Shown: positions 17,780 to 27,201, numbered from the stretch's first letter. The stretch is DNA of 52,738 nt from Shinella sp. WSJ-2 (GCF_003432075.1 NZ_QWBU01000020.1:1-52738), one strand, 5' to 3'. A program made the numbers and translations. Notes: generated by a model from the sequence alone, not told the origin.

Positions 17780-18267
17780 TCGCTTCCCGCACCGGTGACG
17801 CCGAGCTCGCTCATGTCCTTGAACGTGTTGCCGACAAGCGGCTTCTTGTCCGCCTGCGGCACATGGCAGGCGGTGCAGAAGTAGCGCCGCGGCGAGACGT
17901 CGGCGAGCATCTGGCCTTCACGGGTCATGTAGTGGGTGACGCTGATCATCGGCGCACCGGCATCCTGCGAGAACTCTCGCTTGTGACAGGACAGGCAGCG
18001 GTTGGCATTGACCGACAGCTGGTAACCGTCGATCGAATGCGGAATGATCGGCGGCTGCTCGGGGTAGGCGCGCATGCGCCTGATATCGTCGACGATCCAC
18101 TTCGGCAGCGGATCGGCCGGCACCTCCTGCATCTTGTCTCCGTCAGGGCCGGAGAGCTGCGGCACCATCTGCGCCATGGCGCTGGTGGCGATCACGGCGG
18201 CGCTGAGCGCGGCCAGCAGCCATCCTCTGGGGAGGGTTATGCGACGGGTACGATCTTGACTGCGCAT
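17776..18267 (-). CDS. napB: NapB dihaem cytochrome, nitrate reductase small subunit
   Basis: A 163-residue periplasmic dihaem cytochrome c with CLSCH and CTACH motifs. A signal helix ([16 protein letters not shown]) lies near residues 17-33. It carries electrons from NapC to the NapA molybdenum site. The ATG at 18267 makes the gene overlap the 3' end of napA by 31 bases. That start gives a sensible basic signal region (MRSQDRTRR), but it has only a weak ribosome-binding site, so a shorter N-terminus is possible. Confidence 0.95.
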   Translation of the reverse strand: MRSQDRTRRITLPRGWLLAALSAAVIATSAMAQMVPQLSGPDGDKMQEVPADPLPKWIVDDIRRMRAYPEQPPIIPHSIDGYQLSVNANRCLSCHKREFSQDAGAPMISVTHYMTREGQMLADVSPRRYFCTACHVPQADKKPLVGNTFKDMSELGVTGAGSE

Positions 18268-20741
18268 TTCTTGTAATCCGTCTGTTTCGAGATGGGATCG
18301 GTAGCGTCGAGCGTGACCTTGTTGATGAACTGGCTGGCATCGAACCACGGCACGAAGATCACGCCTGATGGCATACGGTTTCGCCCGCGCGTCTCGACGC
18401 GCGAACGGATTTCGCCGCGCCGCGAGATGATGCGGATTTCCGAGCCCTGGTTGAGACCGCGCTTGCGGGCGTCGTCCGCGTTCATGAAGCAGCGCGCGCC
18501 GGGAAATGCCTTGAAGAGTTCGGGCACGCGCATTGTCATCGAACCGGAATGCCAGTGTTCCAGCACGCGGCCGGTGACCAGCCAGGTATCGTATTCATCG
18601 TCGGGAGATTCGGCCGGCGGCTCGTAGGGCACGGCGATGATCGCCGCCCTGCCGTCCTTGTTGCCGTAGAATTTCACCCCTTCGCCGGGCTTCACATAGG
18701 GGTCGTAGCCCTCACGGTAGCGCCACAGCGTTTCCTTGCCGTCGACGACCGGCCAGCGCAGCCCGCGCACCTCGTGATAGGTATCGTAGGGTGCAAGGTC
18801 ATGACCATGGCCGCGGCCGAAGGCGGCATATTCCTCGAACAGGCCCTTCTGGATATAGAAGCCGAAATGCTGGGCCTCGTTGTTGGCGTGCTCAGGCTTG
18901 ACCTCGCTGATCGGGAATTTCGCGACGTCGCTGTCGGCATAGAGCACCTGATAGAGTGTCTTCCCCTTGTAATCGGGGTTGGCAGCGAGGATGTCCGCCG
19001 GCCAGACCTCGTCTGTTGTGAAGCGCTTGGAGAATTCCACCAACTGCCAGAGGTCGGAGCGCGCCTCGCCCGGCGCCTGCACCAGCTGATGCCAGACATG
19101 GGTGCGCCGCTCCGCATTGCCGTAGGCCCCCTCCTTCTCCACCCACATGGCAGCAGGCAGGACAAGGTCGGCGCTCATCGCCGTGATCGTCGGATAGGCA
19201 TCCGACACGACGATGAAATTGTCCGGGTTGCGATAGCCCTGATAGGTCTCGTTGGCGGTGTTCGGCCCGGCCTGGACGTTGTTGTTGACCTGCACCCAGT
19301 AGAAATTGAGCTTGCCGTCCTTGAGCATCCGGTCCTGCTGGACCGCGTGATAGCCCGGCTTGTCCGGGATGATGCCGTGCGGAATGCGCCAGATTTCCTC
19401 CGCATGCTTGCGGTGTTCCGGGTTCGTCACCACCATGTCGGCCGGCAGGCGGTGGGCGAAGGTGCCGACCTCGCGCGCCGTGCCGCAGGCGGACGGCTGG
19501 CCGGTCAGCGAGAACGGGCTGTTGCCGGGCTCGGAAATCTTGCCCGTCAACAGATGCAGGTTGTAGACCATCTGATTGGCCCAGACGCCGCGCACATGCT
19601 GGTTGAAGCCCATGGTCCAGAGCGACATGACCTTACGATCAGGGTCGGCATATAGCTCGGCGAGCTGCTTGAGGAAGCCGGCCTCGACGCCGGTCATCTC
19701 GACCGCCTTTTCCAGCGTGTATTCGGCGACGAAGGCCTTGAAGGCCTCGTAGTCCATCGGTTCGGTCTTGCCGGGATCGGCGGAATTAGCAGCTTTCAGC
19801 TCGACCGGATTGTCCGGGCGCAGGCCGTAGCCGATATCGGTGACGCCGCGCACGAACTTCGTGTGATCGCGTACGAATGCCTCGTTCACCCGGCCGGACT
19901 GGATGATGTGATTGGCGATGTAGTTGAGGATGACGAGGTCCGTGCCCGGCTTGAAGACCATCGGAATGTCCGCAAGGTCCATGCTGCGGTGGGTGAAGGT
20001 GGAGAGCACCGCCACACGCACATGGTCGTGGCCGAGCCGCCGGTCGGCAATGCGGGTCCACAGGATCGGGTGCATCTCCGCCATGTTCGAGCCCCAGAGC
20101 ACGAAGGCGTCGGCATGTTCGAAATCGTCATAGCAGCCCATCGGCTCGTCCATGCCGAACGTGCGCATGAAGGCATAGGCGGCTGAGGCCATGCAGTGGC
20201 GGGCATTCGGATCGAGATTGTTCGAGCGGAAGCCGGCGCGCATAAGCTTGGTCGCGGCATAGCCCTCGAAGATCGTCCACTGGCCGGAACCGAACATGCC
20301 GAGCGCCGTCGGACCTTTTTCCTTCAGCACCTTCTTGGCCTGTTCGGCCATCACGTCGAAGGCCTCTTCCCAGGTCACCGGCTCGAACTCACCGTCCTTG
20401 GCATAGGTACCGTCGCGCTTGCGCAGGAGCGGCGTCGTCAGGCGATCGGCCCCGTACATGATCTTGGAGAGAAAATAGCCCTTGATGCAGTTCAGGCCGC
20501 GATTGACCTCGGCCTGCATATCGCCATGGGTGGCAACGACCTTGCCTTCCTTGACGCCCACCATGACGCCGCAGCCCGTGCCGCAGAACCGGCACGGCGC
20601 CTTGTCCCATTTGATTTCGAGAGCGCTCACGCCGCCCGGCACCGGCTGGGCGGCCGCCGGCAGTGCAATGCCGGCCGCCGCCGCAGCGACGCCCGCCGCC
20701 TGGGCCTTCAGGATGTCACGCCGCGTCAGTTCGCTGCCCAT
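18237..20741 (-). CDS. napA: NapA periplasmic nitrate reductase catalytic subunit
   Basis: An 834-residue Mo-bisMGD nitrate reductase that reduces nitrate to nitrite in the periplasm. The twin-arginine signal is TRRDILKAQ (residues 6-14). The [4Fe-4S] cysteines are C50, C53, C57 and C85 (CRFCGTGC...NCIKGYF). The molybdenum ligand is C183 in [12 protein letters not shown]. The start at 20741 is chosen because it begins directly before the Tat signal. The gene overlaps napD by 26 bases and napB by 31, as in a tightly packed nap operon. Confidence 0.98.
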   Translation of the reverse strand: MGSELTRRDILKAQAAGVAAAAAGIALPAAAQPVPGGVSALEIKWDKAPCRFCGTGCGVMVGVKEGKVVATHGDMQAEVNRGLNCIKGYFLSKIMYGADRLTTPLLRKRDGTYAKDGEFEPVTWEEAFDVMAEQAKKVLKEKGPTALGMFGSGQWTIFEGYAATKLMRAGFRSNNLDPNARHCMASAAYAFMRTFGMDEPMGCYDDFEHADAFVLWGSNMAEMHPILWTRIADRRLGHDHVRVAVLSTFTHRSMDLADIPMVFKPGTDLVILNYIANHIIQSGRVNEAFVRDHTKFVRGVTDIGYGLRPDNPVELKAANSADPGKTEPMDYEAFKAFVAEYTLEKAVEMTGVEAGFLKQLAELYADPDRKVMSLWTMGFNQHVRGVWANQMVYNLHLLTGKISEPGNSPFSLTGQPSACGTAREVGTFAHRLPADMVVTNPEHRKHAEEIWRIPHGIIPDKPGYHAVQQDRMLKDGKLNFYWVQVNNNVQAGPNTANETYQGYRNPDNFIVVSDAYPTITAMSADLVLPAAMWVEKEGAYGNAERRTHVWHQLVQAPGEARSDLWQLVEFSKRFTTDEVWPADILAANPDYKGKTLYQVLYADSDVAKFPISEVKPEHANNEAQHFGFYIQKGLFEEYAAFGRGHGHDLAPYDTYHEVRGLRWPVVDGKETLWRYREGYDPYVKPGEGVKFYGNKDGRAAIIAVPYEPPAESPDDEYDTWLVTGRVLEHWHSGSMTMRVPELFKAFPGARCFMNADDARKRGLNQGSEIRIISRRGEIRSRVETRGRNRMPSGVIFVPWFDASQFINKVTLDATDPISKQTDYKKCAVKIVPVA

Positions 20742-21000
20742 CAGCCTCGTTCCCTTCCAATTCGACATGTTCGAAAACCATGTTTGCCGCGATCACACCG
20801 TCGAGGAGCGAGATGCGCATCAGCGTATCGCCCAGCACCCCGGTCGACGGTCCCTCGATGACGATGACGATCTTGCCCTTGTCTGCGCCATGCACCTCGA
20901 CATTGTCGAAGCCGGCAAGGGCCGCCAGCACACCGTTGAACCCACCGGGCTTGGTGGCGATGACCGCGCTGGAAATGTGATGTTGCCGCCGCTCATGCAT
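20716..21000 (-). CDS. napD: NapD, NapA Tat-signal chaperone
   Basis: A 94-residue cytoplasmic ferredoxin-fold protein of the NapD family. [13 protein letters not shown] at the start and GKIVIVIEG in the middle are typical. NapD binds the NapA twin-arginine signal and holds back export until the cofactor is inserted. It overlaps both napF (by 8 bases) and napA. Confidence 0.93.
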   Translation of the reverse strand: MHERRQHHISSAVIATKPGGFNGVLAALAGFDNVEVHGADKGKIVIVIEGPSTGVLGDTLMRISLLDGVIAANMVFEHVELEGNEADGQRTDAA

Positions 21001-21493
21001 AGGCGGCCTCCGCGCTCTGCGGCACGATCGAAACCGCGCTGACGGGACAGACGGAAATACAGGCGCCGCAGCCCGTACAGGCCGCGGCCGTCAACTCTGG
21101 TACGAAGGGTCCGCCAAGCACCGGACGAAACCGGATCGCGCCGGTGGGACAGGCGTCCCGGCAGGCCTGACAGTCGACGCGCTGGAAGGGCAAACAGGAC
21201 GTGGCGATGGCGACGACGTGATCGAATCGGGTCACCGCGTCCTCGGCAAAGACAGGCTCGGGACAGTGCTCCGCGCAAGCGCCACAGAAAGTGCACTCGC
21301 CTGCGGCGAAATCGAGTACAGGGCGATTGTCGACGAGGCTGACAATGCCGGTCGGACAGTGTTCGACACAGGCACCGCAACCAGTGCAGTCGGCGCTCGC
21401 CGCATCCAGCATGCCGGGAGGCCGGATAGAGACGGCCGCGCTCCGCCTGCTGCCTTTCAGAAAATCGCGCCGGGATAGTGCTTCCTGTCGCAT
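20993..21493 (-). CDS. napF: NapF ferredoxin-type protein
   Basis: A 166-residue iron-sulfur protein with four cysteine clusters: CTGCGACVEHCP, CTFCGACAEHCP, a variant CLPFQRVDCQACRDACP, and CTGCGACISVCP. NapF acts in the cytoplasm and is linked to maturation of NapA. SRRDFLKG near residues 7-14 resembles a twin-arginine motif but is not followed by a hydrophobic stretch. The ATG at 21493 is preferred over a longer upstream frame that would overlap napE. Confidence 0.93.
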   Translation of the reverse strand: MRQEALSRRDFLKGSRRSAAVSIRPPGMLDAASADCTGCGACVEHCPTGIVSLVDNRPVLDFAAGECTFCGACAEHCPEPVFAEDAVTRFDHVVAIATSCLPFQRVDCQACRDACPTGAIRFRPVLGGPFVPELTAAACTGCGACISVCPVSAVSIVPQSAEAAYA

Positions 21494-21503
21494 GGCCACC
21501 CAC

Positions 21504-21695
21504 TCAATGGCTAGGCGGGCCGGGTGGCCCGAAGATGATCTGGAAGCCCCATACAAGGAAGCCATACCCCCCAACGATACCAACCGCGAGGATGGGCCAG
21601 ATGCCGAAGGCGAGGATGAAGAATGTCAGCAATTCGCGGCGCCGGCTGGATTTCGGCGCGCGCGGCGGCGGACGATCTGTCAAGACGTCGGACAA
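21504..21695 (-). CDS. napE: NapE small membrane protein
   Basis: A 63-residue protein with one or two membrane segments (LLTFFILAFGIWPILAVGIV), as in the NapE/TorE family. Its exact role in nitrate reduction is unclear. It starts with TTG at 21695, nine bases after a strong GGAGG; no ATG in frame fits. It is the first gene of the nap operon and has an Fnr/NnrR-type box about 98 bases upstream. Confidence 0.88.
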   Translation of the reverse strand: MSDVLTDRPPPRAPKSSRRRELLTFFILAFGIWPILAVGIVGGYGFLVWGFQIIFGPPGPPSH

Positions 21696-21719
21696 AGATG
21701 CTTACCTCCGGCGACAATT

Positions 21720-21946
21720 CATTGCCGCGATACTAGCATCCATCCCCAAGAAAGAAAGAATAATAAACTATACTTTTTCTATCATAATTATATTTGTGTA
21801 ATGTCAAATCCGGATATATCGACAGAAATACATCGAAGTGCGAATCACTCCTAGAAAAACGCCGATAATTTAAGATAAATATTATAATAAATAAGAATAA
21901 TTCAGAATTTACTGAATAATGACGCGGTAAAATAAACACCAGAACG
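21720..21946. other. AT-rich intergenic stretch between napE and nnrR
   Basis: This stretch is far richer in A and T than its surroundings, with runs such as ATAAATATTATAATAAATAA. It carries the nap regulatory box at 21793-21808 and an inverted repeat ATTCAG-N6-CTGAAT at 21900-21917, just past the nnrR stop. An 81-codon minus-strand frame across it is probably chance. Confidence 0.6.
21793..21808. promoter_or_regulatory. Fnr/NnrR-type box upstream of napE
   Basis: TTTG-TGTAATGT-CAAA, the TTG-N8-CAA layout of Crp/Fnr-family sites. On the minus strand the same bases contain TTGACA. It lies 98 bases before the napE start codon. Confidence 0.6.
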
Positions 21947-22642
21947 TCAGTCGCGGCCACCGTCCGCGAGAGCGGCAAGGCCGGCCATATCCCTCACCAG
22001 AAGCTTCTGGCGACCACCCTCGACAAGGCCCTGCGATTCCCAGGCACTTAGGATGCGCGAGACGGTGTGCAGCGTCGTGCCGGTCATTTCGGCAATGTCC
22101 TGCCGGGAGATCGGGAAATCGATACGCACACCCTCGCCTTCCTTGCGGCCGGCCTGCTTGGAGAGCCTGAGCACGGCATGCGCCACGCGGCGCTCCACCT
22201 CCTGCGTCGACATTTCCCGGATGCGGGTGTGCGCCTCTTCCAGTCGCTGGCCGATCGTCTGCATGGCGCTGACGGCAAGGCGGGGGTTCTGTTCGACAAA
22301 ATGCGGCCAGAGATCTGTCGGCCAGCCGAGGATGACGCTTTCCGTCGCGGCCTTCGCGGTGCCCGGATAGTCGGAGCGCTGCAAAGCCTTGGCAAAGCCG
22401 AAGAGATCGCCGGGATGCACGACGCGCACGATGATCTGCTGGCCGTCCTCCGTCACCTGCGTCACCTTCAGGCGACCGTGCAGCAGCAGGAAGAAGCTCG
22501 CCGCCTGCTGGCCCTGCTCGAAGACGGCATCGCCCTGCGGCACGCGACGCGCCGTCGCGTGATTTAGCAGCCTGTCGAGATCCTCGTCGCTCATCCTGTC
22601 GAACAGGGCAAGCGACCGGACGACGGTCCGGTCAATCTTCAC
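21947..22642 (-). CDS. nnrR: NnrR-type Crp/Fnr regulator of denitrification
   Basis: A 231-residue regulator. It has an N-terminal cyclic-nucleotide-type beta barrel (about 15-125), a dimer helix, and a C-terminal helix-turn-helix near 165-205 (FPISRQDIAEMTGTTLHTVSRILSAW). It lacks the N-terminal cysteine cluster of Fnr, which matches NnrR/Nnr proteins that sense NO, probably through haem. The start is GTG at 22642. It is the obvious candidate to bind the TTG-N8-CAA boxes listed in this window. It lies between nap and nirVK. Confidence 0.9.
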   Translation of the reverse strand: MKIDRTVVRSLALFDRMSDEDLDRLLNHATARRVPQGDAVFEQGQQAASFFLLLHGRLKVTQVTEDGQQIIVRVVHPGDLFGFAKALQRSDYPGTAKAATESVILGWPTDLWPHFVEQNPRLAVSAMQTIGQRLEEAHTRIREMSTQEVERRVAHAVLRLSKQAGRKEGEGVRIDFPISRQDIAEMTGTTLHTVSRILSAWESQGLVEGGRQKLLVRDMAGLAALADGGRD

Positions 22643-22658
22643 AATCGTTTCCCTTTGC

Positions 22659-22678
22659 GTGCACCGTCATCGGTGCAC
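22659..22678. repeat. Inverted repeat in the nnrR leader
   Basis: Perfect 8-base arms GTGCACCG and CGGTGCAC are separated by TCAT, 17 bases before the nnrR start and 36 bases past the nirV stop. It does not have the TTG-N8-CAA form and has no T tract. It may be a leader hairpin or an operator for another factor. Confidence 0.5.
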
Positions 22679-22713
22679 CCGGCTTCTATCATGCCTCTCC
22701 GCCGGCAAAAAGT

Positions 22714-23628
22714 TCAGAACGCAAGTCCGCGCGTTTTCAACCTGGCAAGAAGCGGGGCGTACCAGCGTGTATCCTTGACCAGCCGGAAGCCGACATTGTC
22801 AGGCGGAACCCCGACCGCGCAACCGCCGCCCTTCGGGTTGCGTACGAACGAACTCAACGCCGCCCGGTGCTTGCCGCTCGCGACATAGATGCCGCAGGAC
22901 GACACGTCGTTCACGACGGTACCGGCCTTGTCGAGATTAAAGCGCCGGTTGCAGGTCGCCGTCCACTCCCAGATATTGCCGGCGAAATCCGCAAAGCCGT
23001 ATTCGTTCTCGCCGAAACGGCCGAGCGGCTGCGGCACCGGATCACGCGACGCCTTGCGCGCCGCCTCGCGGTTATAGTCGGCGAGCCAGCGATCGGCCGG
23101 ATTGGTGCTGTTGATATCGACGCCGAGCGCATCGTCGGGAAACCGGGACCCCGCGGCAAAAGCAAGATCCTGGTCGGTCGGCAACACCCAGACCTCGCCG
23201 GTGCGCGCACTCAGCCAGCCGGCATAGGCGATGGCATCATCATAGCTGACGCCGGTCGCCGGTGTCGTGGTGGCATCGTGAGGTGCAAAGCCCGGCTCGG
23301 CCGCCGGACAGACGCCGTCGGCCACGCAGCGGCCATAGTCGGCAGCCGTCACCTGATATTTCATGATGGTGAGCGGGCGGCGCATGGTGACGCTCTTCAC
23401 CGGCCCATCGACGGCAAAGCCGTTGCGGAAGAACTCGCCGCTGTCGCGATACTCGAAGCGGCGCGGCGCGATTTCCACCGTCAACGGCTCGTCCAACACG
23501 GGGCCGGTAGCCGCCAATCCGATAAGATCAGCCTTGATCGCGAGCGTGCCGGCAAGTGCCGCCAGCAGCAGGGCGGGAAGCGCAAGTGATTTCAGGGGAA
23601 TGCCGGGTTTCGATGTCAGCGCAGCCAT
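22714..23628 (-). CDS. nirV: NirV, formylglycine-generating-enzyme-like protein
   Basis: A 304-residue protein of the FGE-sulfatase (SUMF1) fold, found beside nirK in rhizobia and related denitrifiers. It has an N-terminal membrane/signal helix (SLALPALLLAALAGTLAI), then the family stretches MKYQVTAADYGRCV, VSYDDAIAYAGWLSARTG, YGFADFAGNIWEWTATC and VPPDNVGFRLVKD. Its role with NirK is not established. The ATG at 23628 starts just before the signal helix. It lies downstream of nirK in the same direction. Confidence 0.92.
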   Translation of the reverse strand: MAALTSKPGIPLKSLALPALLLAALAGTLAIKADLIGLAATGPVLDEPLTVEIAPRRFEYRDSGEFFRNGFAVDGPVKSVTMRRPLTIMKYQVTAADYGRCVADGVCPAAEPGFAPHDATTTPATGVSYDDAIAYAGWLSARTGEVWVLPTDQDLAFAAGSRFPDDALGVDINSTNPADRWLADYNREAARKASRDPVPQPLGRFGENEYGFADFAGNIWEWTATCNRRFNLDKAGTVVNDVSSCGIYVASGKHRAALSSFVRNPKGGGCAVGVPPDNVGFRLVKDTRWYAPLLARLKTRGLAF

Positions 23629-23718
23629 GAAGGCCTCCTTACGCCTCGCCCGGACGATCGTTCGGCGTCCGGGAGTGGGCGCCGATTGGTATGGGAATCG
23701 CAGCCTTGCGATCCGCAA

Positions 23719-23744
23719 GCGCGCCCGTCCCAAGACGGGCGCGC
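23719..23744. repeat. GC-rich hairpin between nirK and nirV
   Basis: Arms of 11 bases (GCGCGCCCGTC and GACGGGCGCGC) flank a CCAA loop in the 131-base gap after the nirK stop. No T run follows on the minus strand, so it may shape the 3' end of the nirK message or attenuate nirV rather than end transcription fully. Confidence 0.6.
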
Positions 23745-23759
23745 CTTTGTCGGGTGGTG

Positions 23760-24902
23760 TCAGGCGCCGCTGGGCGGTGTGACCGAGGTCATCAGGTCAT
23801 CGTTCCAGTCGCCGGTGACGGCGAAGTGGCCGGCGGCACCCAGTTCGAAGGCCTCGATGAGGTTGTGGTTCACATAGGCGTAGATGCCGGGCTGCTGGAA
23901 GGTATAGTAGGCCGCGCCCGCCGTGCCGCCCGGAATGAACCAGGTTTCCTGGTCGACATCAGGTGGATTGTGGAACTTGCCGGTCTGCCAGACATAGTCG
24001 CCATGGCCGCCGATCAGGTGCGGGCGGGTGTCGCGGTTGGCCTGCGAATGCACGACCAGCACCCTGTCGCCCACCTTGGCCTTCAGCGCGTTGTCGCCCG
24101 TCAGTGCGCCCACGGCGCCATTGAAGACGATGTGGCTCGGGGTGAGGGTCCGCATGACCGCAAGCGTATCGTCATAGGCGTCGCCGACGCTGGCATATTT
24201 CTTGAAGTTGCCCTCGGCATCACGGGGGACATAAAAGTCCTGCTCGCCGACATAGTAGATGTGGTCATAGGTCAGCTCCTTGCCGTGGCCATCACTCAGG
24301 CCTTCGCGCGGCAGCACCATGATGGCGCCGTTCATGCCCGAGGTGACGTGCCACGGCACCATTCCGGGAGGTGCGCAGTGGTAGACGAAGACGCCTGCCT
24401 TGGTGGCCTTGAAGCGCAGCACGGTGCGTTCGCCGGGATTGACCACCGTCAGCGCGCCGCCGCCGAGAGCGCCGGTCGCCGCATGGAAGTCGATATTGTG
24501 CTGCAGCTCGTTGGTCTCGGGGTTGATCAGCGTCAGCTCGACATAGTCGTTCTGGTGCACCACCATCAGCGGGCCGGGAACCGAGCCGTTGAAGGTCATG
24601 GCGTGCACTTCCGTGCCCTTGTCGTCGAGGATCATCTTCTTTTCCTCGATCGTCATGGTGAACTCATAGACCTTCGGGCCGCCTTCGGCCTTCTGGGTGT
24701 GGGCGTGCACGAAGGGCGGCTTGACGAGCTCGACCTTCACGCGCTCCAGCTTGGCGATGTCGGCCGCGGTCGCCGCGGCGTTTGTTTCGACCGCGCCGCC
24801 TTCGGCGCGGGCCATCGACGCCGCAATGATCGGCGTCAGGACGCCGGCAAACGCGGCACCGCCGAGGATCGTGCGGCGGGTCATCTGAAACTGCTCGGTC
24901 AT
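23760..24902 (-). CDS. nirK: NirK copper-containing nitrite reductase
   Basis: A 380-residue periplasmic enzyme reducing nitrite to NO, made of two cupredoxin domains. A Tat signal is present ([14 protein letters not shown]). Type 1 copper ligands are H135, C176, H185 and M190. Type 2 ligands are H140, H175 and H346, with catalytic D138 (HNIDFH) and a conserved second-domain histidine in [15 protein letters not shown] precedes the ATG. It is divergent from nnrS, with an NnrR-type box at 25047-25062 between them, and is followed by nirV. Confidence 0.98.
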   Translation of the reverse strand: MTEQFQMTRRTILGGAAFAGVLTPIIAASMARAEGGAVETNAAATAADIAKLERVKVELVKPPFVHAHTQKAEGGPKVYEFTMTIEEKKMILDDKGTEVHAMTFNGSVPGPLMVVHQNDYVELTLINPETNELQHNIDFHAATGALGGGALTVVNPGERTVLRFKATKAGVFVYHCAPPGMVPWHVTSGMNGAIMVLPREGLSDGHGKELTYDHIYYVGEQDFYVPRDAEGNFKKYASVGDAYDDTLAVMRTLTPSHIVFNGAVGALTGDNALKAKVGDRVLVVHSQANRDTRPHLIGGHGDYVWQTGKFHNPPDVDQETWFIPGGTAGAAYYTFQQPGIYAYVNHNLIEAFELGAAGHFAVTGDWNDDLMTSVTPPSGA

Positions 24903-25046
24903 TGAATTTCTCCTTTTCGAAAGGACGGAGCGATGTGTCTATCGCCAGGTCCTCTCTGTTCTAGGAGCATTCGCGCCAACCTCTTTGTGGTGGGACAAAC
25001 AGGCCCTTCCGGCCGCTGCGGCATTTTGGCAGATGCTGATTTGCTC

Positions 25047-25062
25047 TTTGCCATCTCGCAAA
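25047..25062. promoter_or_regulatory. NnrR-type box between nirK and nnrS
   Basis: TTTG-CCATCTCG-CAAA, with the symmetry extending outward (CTCTTTGC to the left, GCAAAGA to the right). It is 145 bases from the nirK start and 59 from the nnrS start, so it can serve both directions. Confidence 0.75.
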
Positions 25063-25120
25063 GAAAGAGCCCGATGGAGGCCCTAGAAACAGCTGACGAT
25101 TGCAAAGGAAAGTGACATCA

Positions 25121-26338
25121 ATGTCTGCAAATCCCCCCGTCAGTCCATCCGTCGGCCGCCCCGTGCCGCGCGGTCTTTCCCGCACCGGACCAGTGCTCTT
25201 CTCCTATGGGTTCCGGCCATTCTTTCTCGGCGGCGCGCTCTGGGCCATCGCGGCCATGGGTCTGTGGATCGCCGCGATAACAGGCCACATCACGATTGCC
25301 GAGACCTATGGCGCGCCCAACTGGCACGCGCACGAAATGCTGTTCGGCTTCGCCTCCGCCGTACTCGCAGGCTTCCTGCTGACGGCCGTGCCGAACTGGA
25401 CCGGGCGCCTGCCGGTTTCCGGCTGGCCGCTGGCAGGCCTCTTTGCGCTCTGGTGCGCCGGCCGCATCGCACTTCTCACCTCCGATGCGATCGGCGTGGC
25501 CGTGGCCGCCACCATCGATGCGCTCTTCCTGCCCGTCCTGCTCGCCATCTGCACGCGCGAGGTGGTGGCCGGGCGCAAGTGGAAGGATCTGAAGGTTCTG
25601 GCCGGGCTCGCCGCCCTGTCGCTCGCCAATGCGCTCTATCACATGGCAGCCATTCATGGCGGGCACGACCCTATGGCGATCCGCCTCGCCGTCGCCGCCT
25701 ATGTCGTGCTGGTCATGATCGTCGGCGGGCGCATCATTCCAAGCTTTACGCGCAACTGGCTCAACAAGTTCGGCCGCACCGATTTTCCGGTGCCCTACAA
25801 CACCTATGACATGGTCGCGATCCTCGCAGGTGCCGGTGCATTCGGCCTCTGGGCCATTCTCCCCGAGCACCCGGCAACCGCTGCTGCGGGCGCGGCCGCT
25901 GGCGCCCTCCATTGCATCCGCCTGCACCGCTGGCGCGGCTGGACGGTGGCACAAGACCGGATCCTCGTCATCCTGCACATCGCCTATACCTTCATCCCGC
26001 TCGGCCTTTTGGCTATCAGCCTCAGCGCATTGGGATATCTCGAAGAACGCTCGGTGCTGCATCTGCTCTCGGTCGGCGCCATCGCCTGCATGATGCTGGC
26101 GGTCATGACGCGGGCGAGCCTTGGCCATACCGGCCGCGCCCTGGTCGCCTCGAAGGTCACGGTGGCCTCCTATGCCGCCCTCATCCTCTGCGCGCTGGTG
26201 CGCCCACTCGCGGAAATCCTGCCGGACCTCAGCCCCATCCTCTATGCTGCTTCGGGCCTGCTCTGGATCACCGCCTTCGGCCTCTACTGCCTGGAATATG
26301 CGCCCATGCTCGCGCGAAAACGCCGCGCACCGCTTTGA
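25121..26338 (+). CDS. nnrS: NnrS haem- and copper-containing membrane protein
   Basis: A 405-residue protein with about twelve transmembrane helices. The NnrS signature includes FSYGFRPFFLGGALWA at the start and WHAHEMLFGFASAVLAGFLLTAVPNW with conserved histidines. NnrS relieves nitrosative stress in denitrifiers, probably by limiting dinitrosyl-iron complexes. The ATG at 25121 follows AAAGGAAA. It is divergent from nirK and shares its NnrR box. Confidence 0.95.
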   Translation: MSANPPVSPSVGRPVPRGLSRTGPVLFSYGFRPFFLGGALWAIAAMGLWIAAITGHITIAETYGAPNWHAHEMLFGFASAVLAGFLLTAVPNWTGRLPVSGWPLAGLFALWCAGRIALLTSDAIGVAVAATIDALFLPVLLAICTREVVAGRKWKDLKVLAGLAALSLANALYHMAAIHGGHDPMAIRLAVAAYVVLVMIVGGRIIPSFTRNWLNKFGRTDFPVPYNTYDMVAILAGAGAFGLWAILPEHPATAAAGAAAGALHCIRLHRWRGWTVAQDRILVILHIAYTFIPLGLLAISLSALGYLEERSVLHLLSVGAIACMMLAVMTRASLGHTGRALVASKVTVASYAALILCALVRPLAEILPDLSPILYAASGLLWITAFGLYCLEYAPMLARKRRAPL

Positions 26339-26344
26339 AATGCG

Positions 26345-26374
26345 AAAGGCCCGGAGGTTATCTCCGGGCCTTTT
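26345..26374. terminator. Bidirectional terminator after nnrS
   Basis: AAAGGCCCGGAG pairs exactly with CTCCGGGCCTTT around a GTTAT loop, with A and T tracts on the outer edges. It ends nnrS (plus) and the DUF59 operon (minus). Confidence 0.9.
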
Positions 26375-26377
26375 CGT

Positions 26378-26677
26378 TCATGCGACATCCAGCATCATCT
26401 GCGGCGTCCACGGCGGCTCGTAGGTCAGCCGCACCTCGGCATATTCGACACCCGGCACATACCAGACGCAGGCCTGCACCGCCTCCTTGAGGAAATCCGT
26501 CGCCGGGCAGAAACGTGTCGTCGTGGTCATGGTGACGTAGACGACCCCGCCCTCCTCCACCACGATGTCGTAGACCAGGCCGAGATCGACAATATTCTTG
26601 CCGATCTCGGGGTCGATGATCATGCGCAGGGCGGTGCGGATGTCCTCGGTCAGCGTGGCCTTGTCCATCTCGTTCAT
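26378..26677 (-). CDS. DUF59/MIP18-family metal-sulfur assembly protein
   Basis: A 99-residue DUF59 protein. The motif IDPEIGKNIVDLGLVYDI is typical, and TTTTRFCPATDFLKE carries the conserved Cys of the PaaD/SufT group. Members help mature or repair Fe-S and other metal sites. I chose the ATG at 26677; a TTG at 26686 would overlap the upstream stop codon. It is the last gene of a four-gene operon with DUF2249 and NnrS/CcoN-like proteins, so Fe-S repair under NO is a reasonable guess. Confidence 0.85.
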   Translation of the reverse strand: MNEMDKATLTEDIRTALRMIIDPEIGKNIVDLGLVYDIVVEEGGVVYVTMTTTTRFCPATDFLKEAVQACVWYVPGVEYAEVRLTYEPPWTPQMMLDVA

Positions 26678-26682
26678 CGCCG

Positions 26683-27201
26683 TCAAGCCTCCCCGATCCG
26701 CACGAGGATGCGGTAGGCCGATCCCGTCTCATCGAAATTGCCGGCCCATTGGTGGCCGCGCTTGGTCAGCTCCGGGAACAAGAACAGCGGTTCGCGCGCC
26801 AGCACGGCGAAGAGCACCTCGCCCGGCTCCAGCGCTTCGGCAGCCGCAAGAATACGCACCATCGGCTCCGGCGGATCGAGATCGGTGAGGTCGAGATGTT
26901 CGGACGGATCCGGCCAGGTTTCGGGGCGATCGGCGTCGACAGAGGTCTCGACGGGCGCCGCGTCCTTCTTCGGCGTGAACAGCACCTCCCAGTCGCCGCC
27001 GTCGATCTCGCGGGCTTCATGATCGAAGCCACGCCCTTCCATCACACGAAACAGCGGCTGCGGACGAAACGTCGCAAGCAGCGTCAACGCCTGTCCGGGC
27101 TGCAGGTCTTGAACAGCCTGCATGATCGCCTGGAACGGCTCGCCGCCGCTGCGCAGGATCGGCCGCACGTCGAGCACCTTCGGTGTAATCTCGGACATCA
27201 T
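26683..27201 (-). CDS. Protein with two DUF2249 domains
   Basis: A 172-residue cytoplasmic protein with two DUF2249 modules. The first (about 8-72) contains LDVRPILRSGGEPFQAIMQAVQ; the second (about 100-170) contains LDLTDLDPPEPMVRILAAAEAL. DUF2249 is a TusA/SirA-like fold found in denitrification clusters, with no settled biochemical role. The start is one of two adjacent ATGs after GGAG. It overlaps the membrane-protein gene upstream by four bases. Confidence 0.85.
   Translation of the reverse strand: MMSEITPKVLDVRPILRSGGEPFQAIMQAVQDLQPGQALTLLATFRPQPLFRVMEGRGFDHEAREIDGGDWEVLFTPKKDAAPVETSVDADRPETWPDPSEHLDLTDLDPPEPMVRILAAAEALEPGEVLFAVLAREPLFLFPELTKRGHQWAGNFDETGSAYRILVRIGEA

Noticed and set aside
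21733-21978. 81-codon minus-strand frame in the AT-rich gap
   Set aside because: It overlaps the nnrR end and the nap regulatory box and encodes Phe/Ile/Tyr-rich sequence expected from AT-rich DNA.
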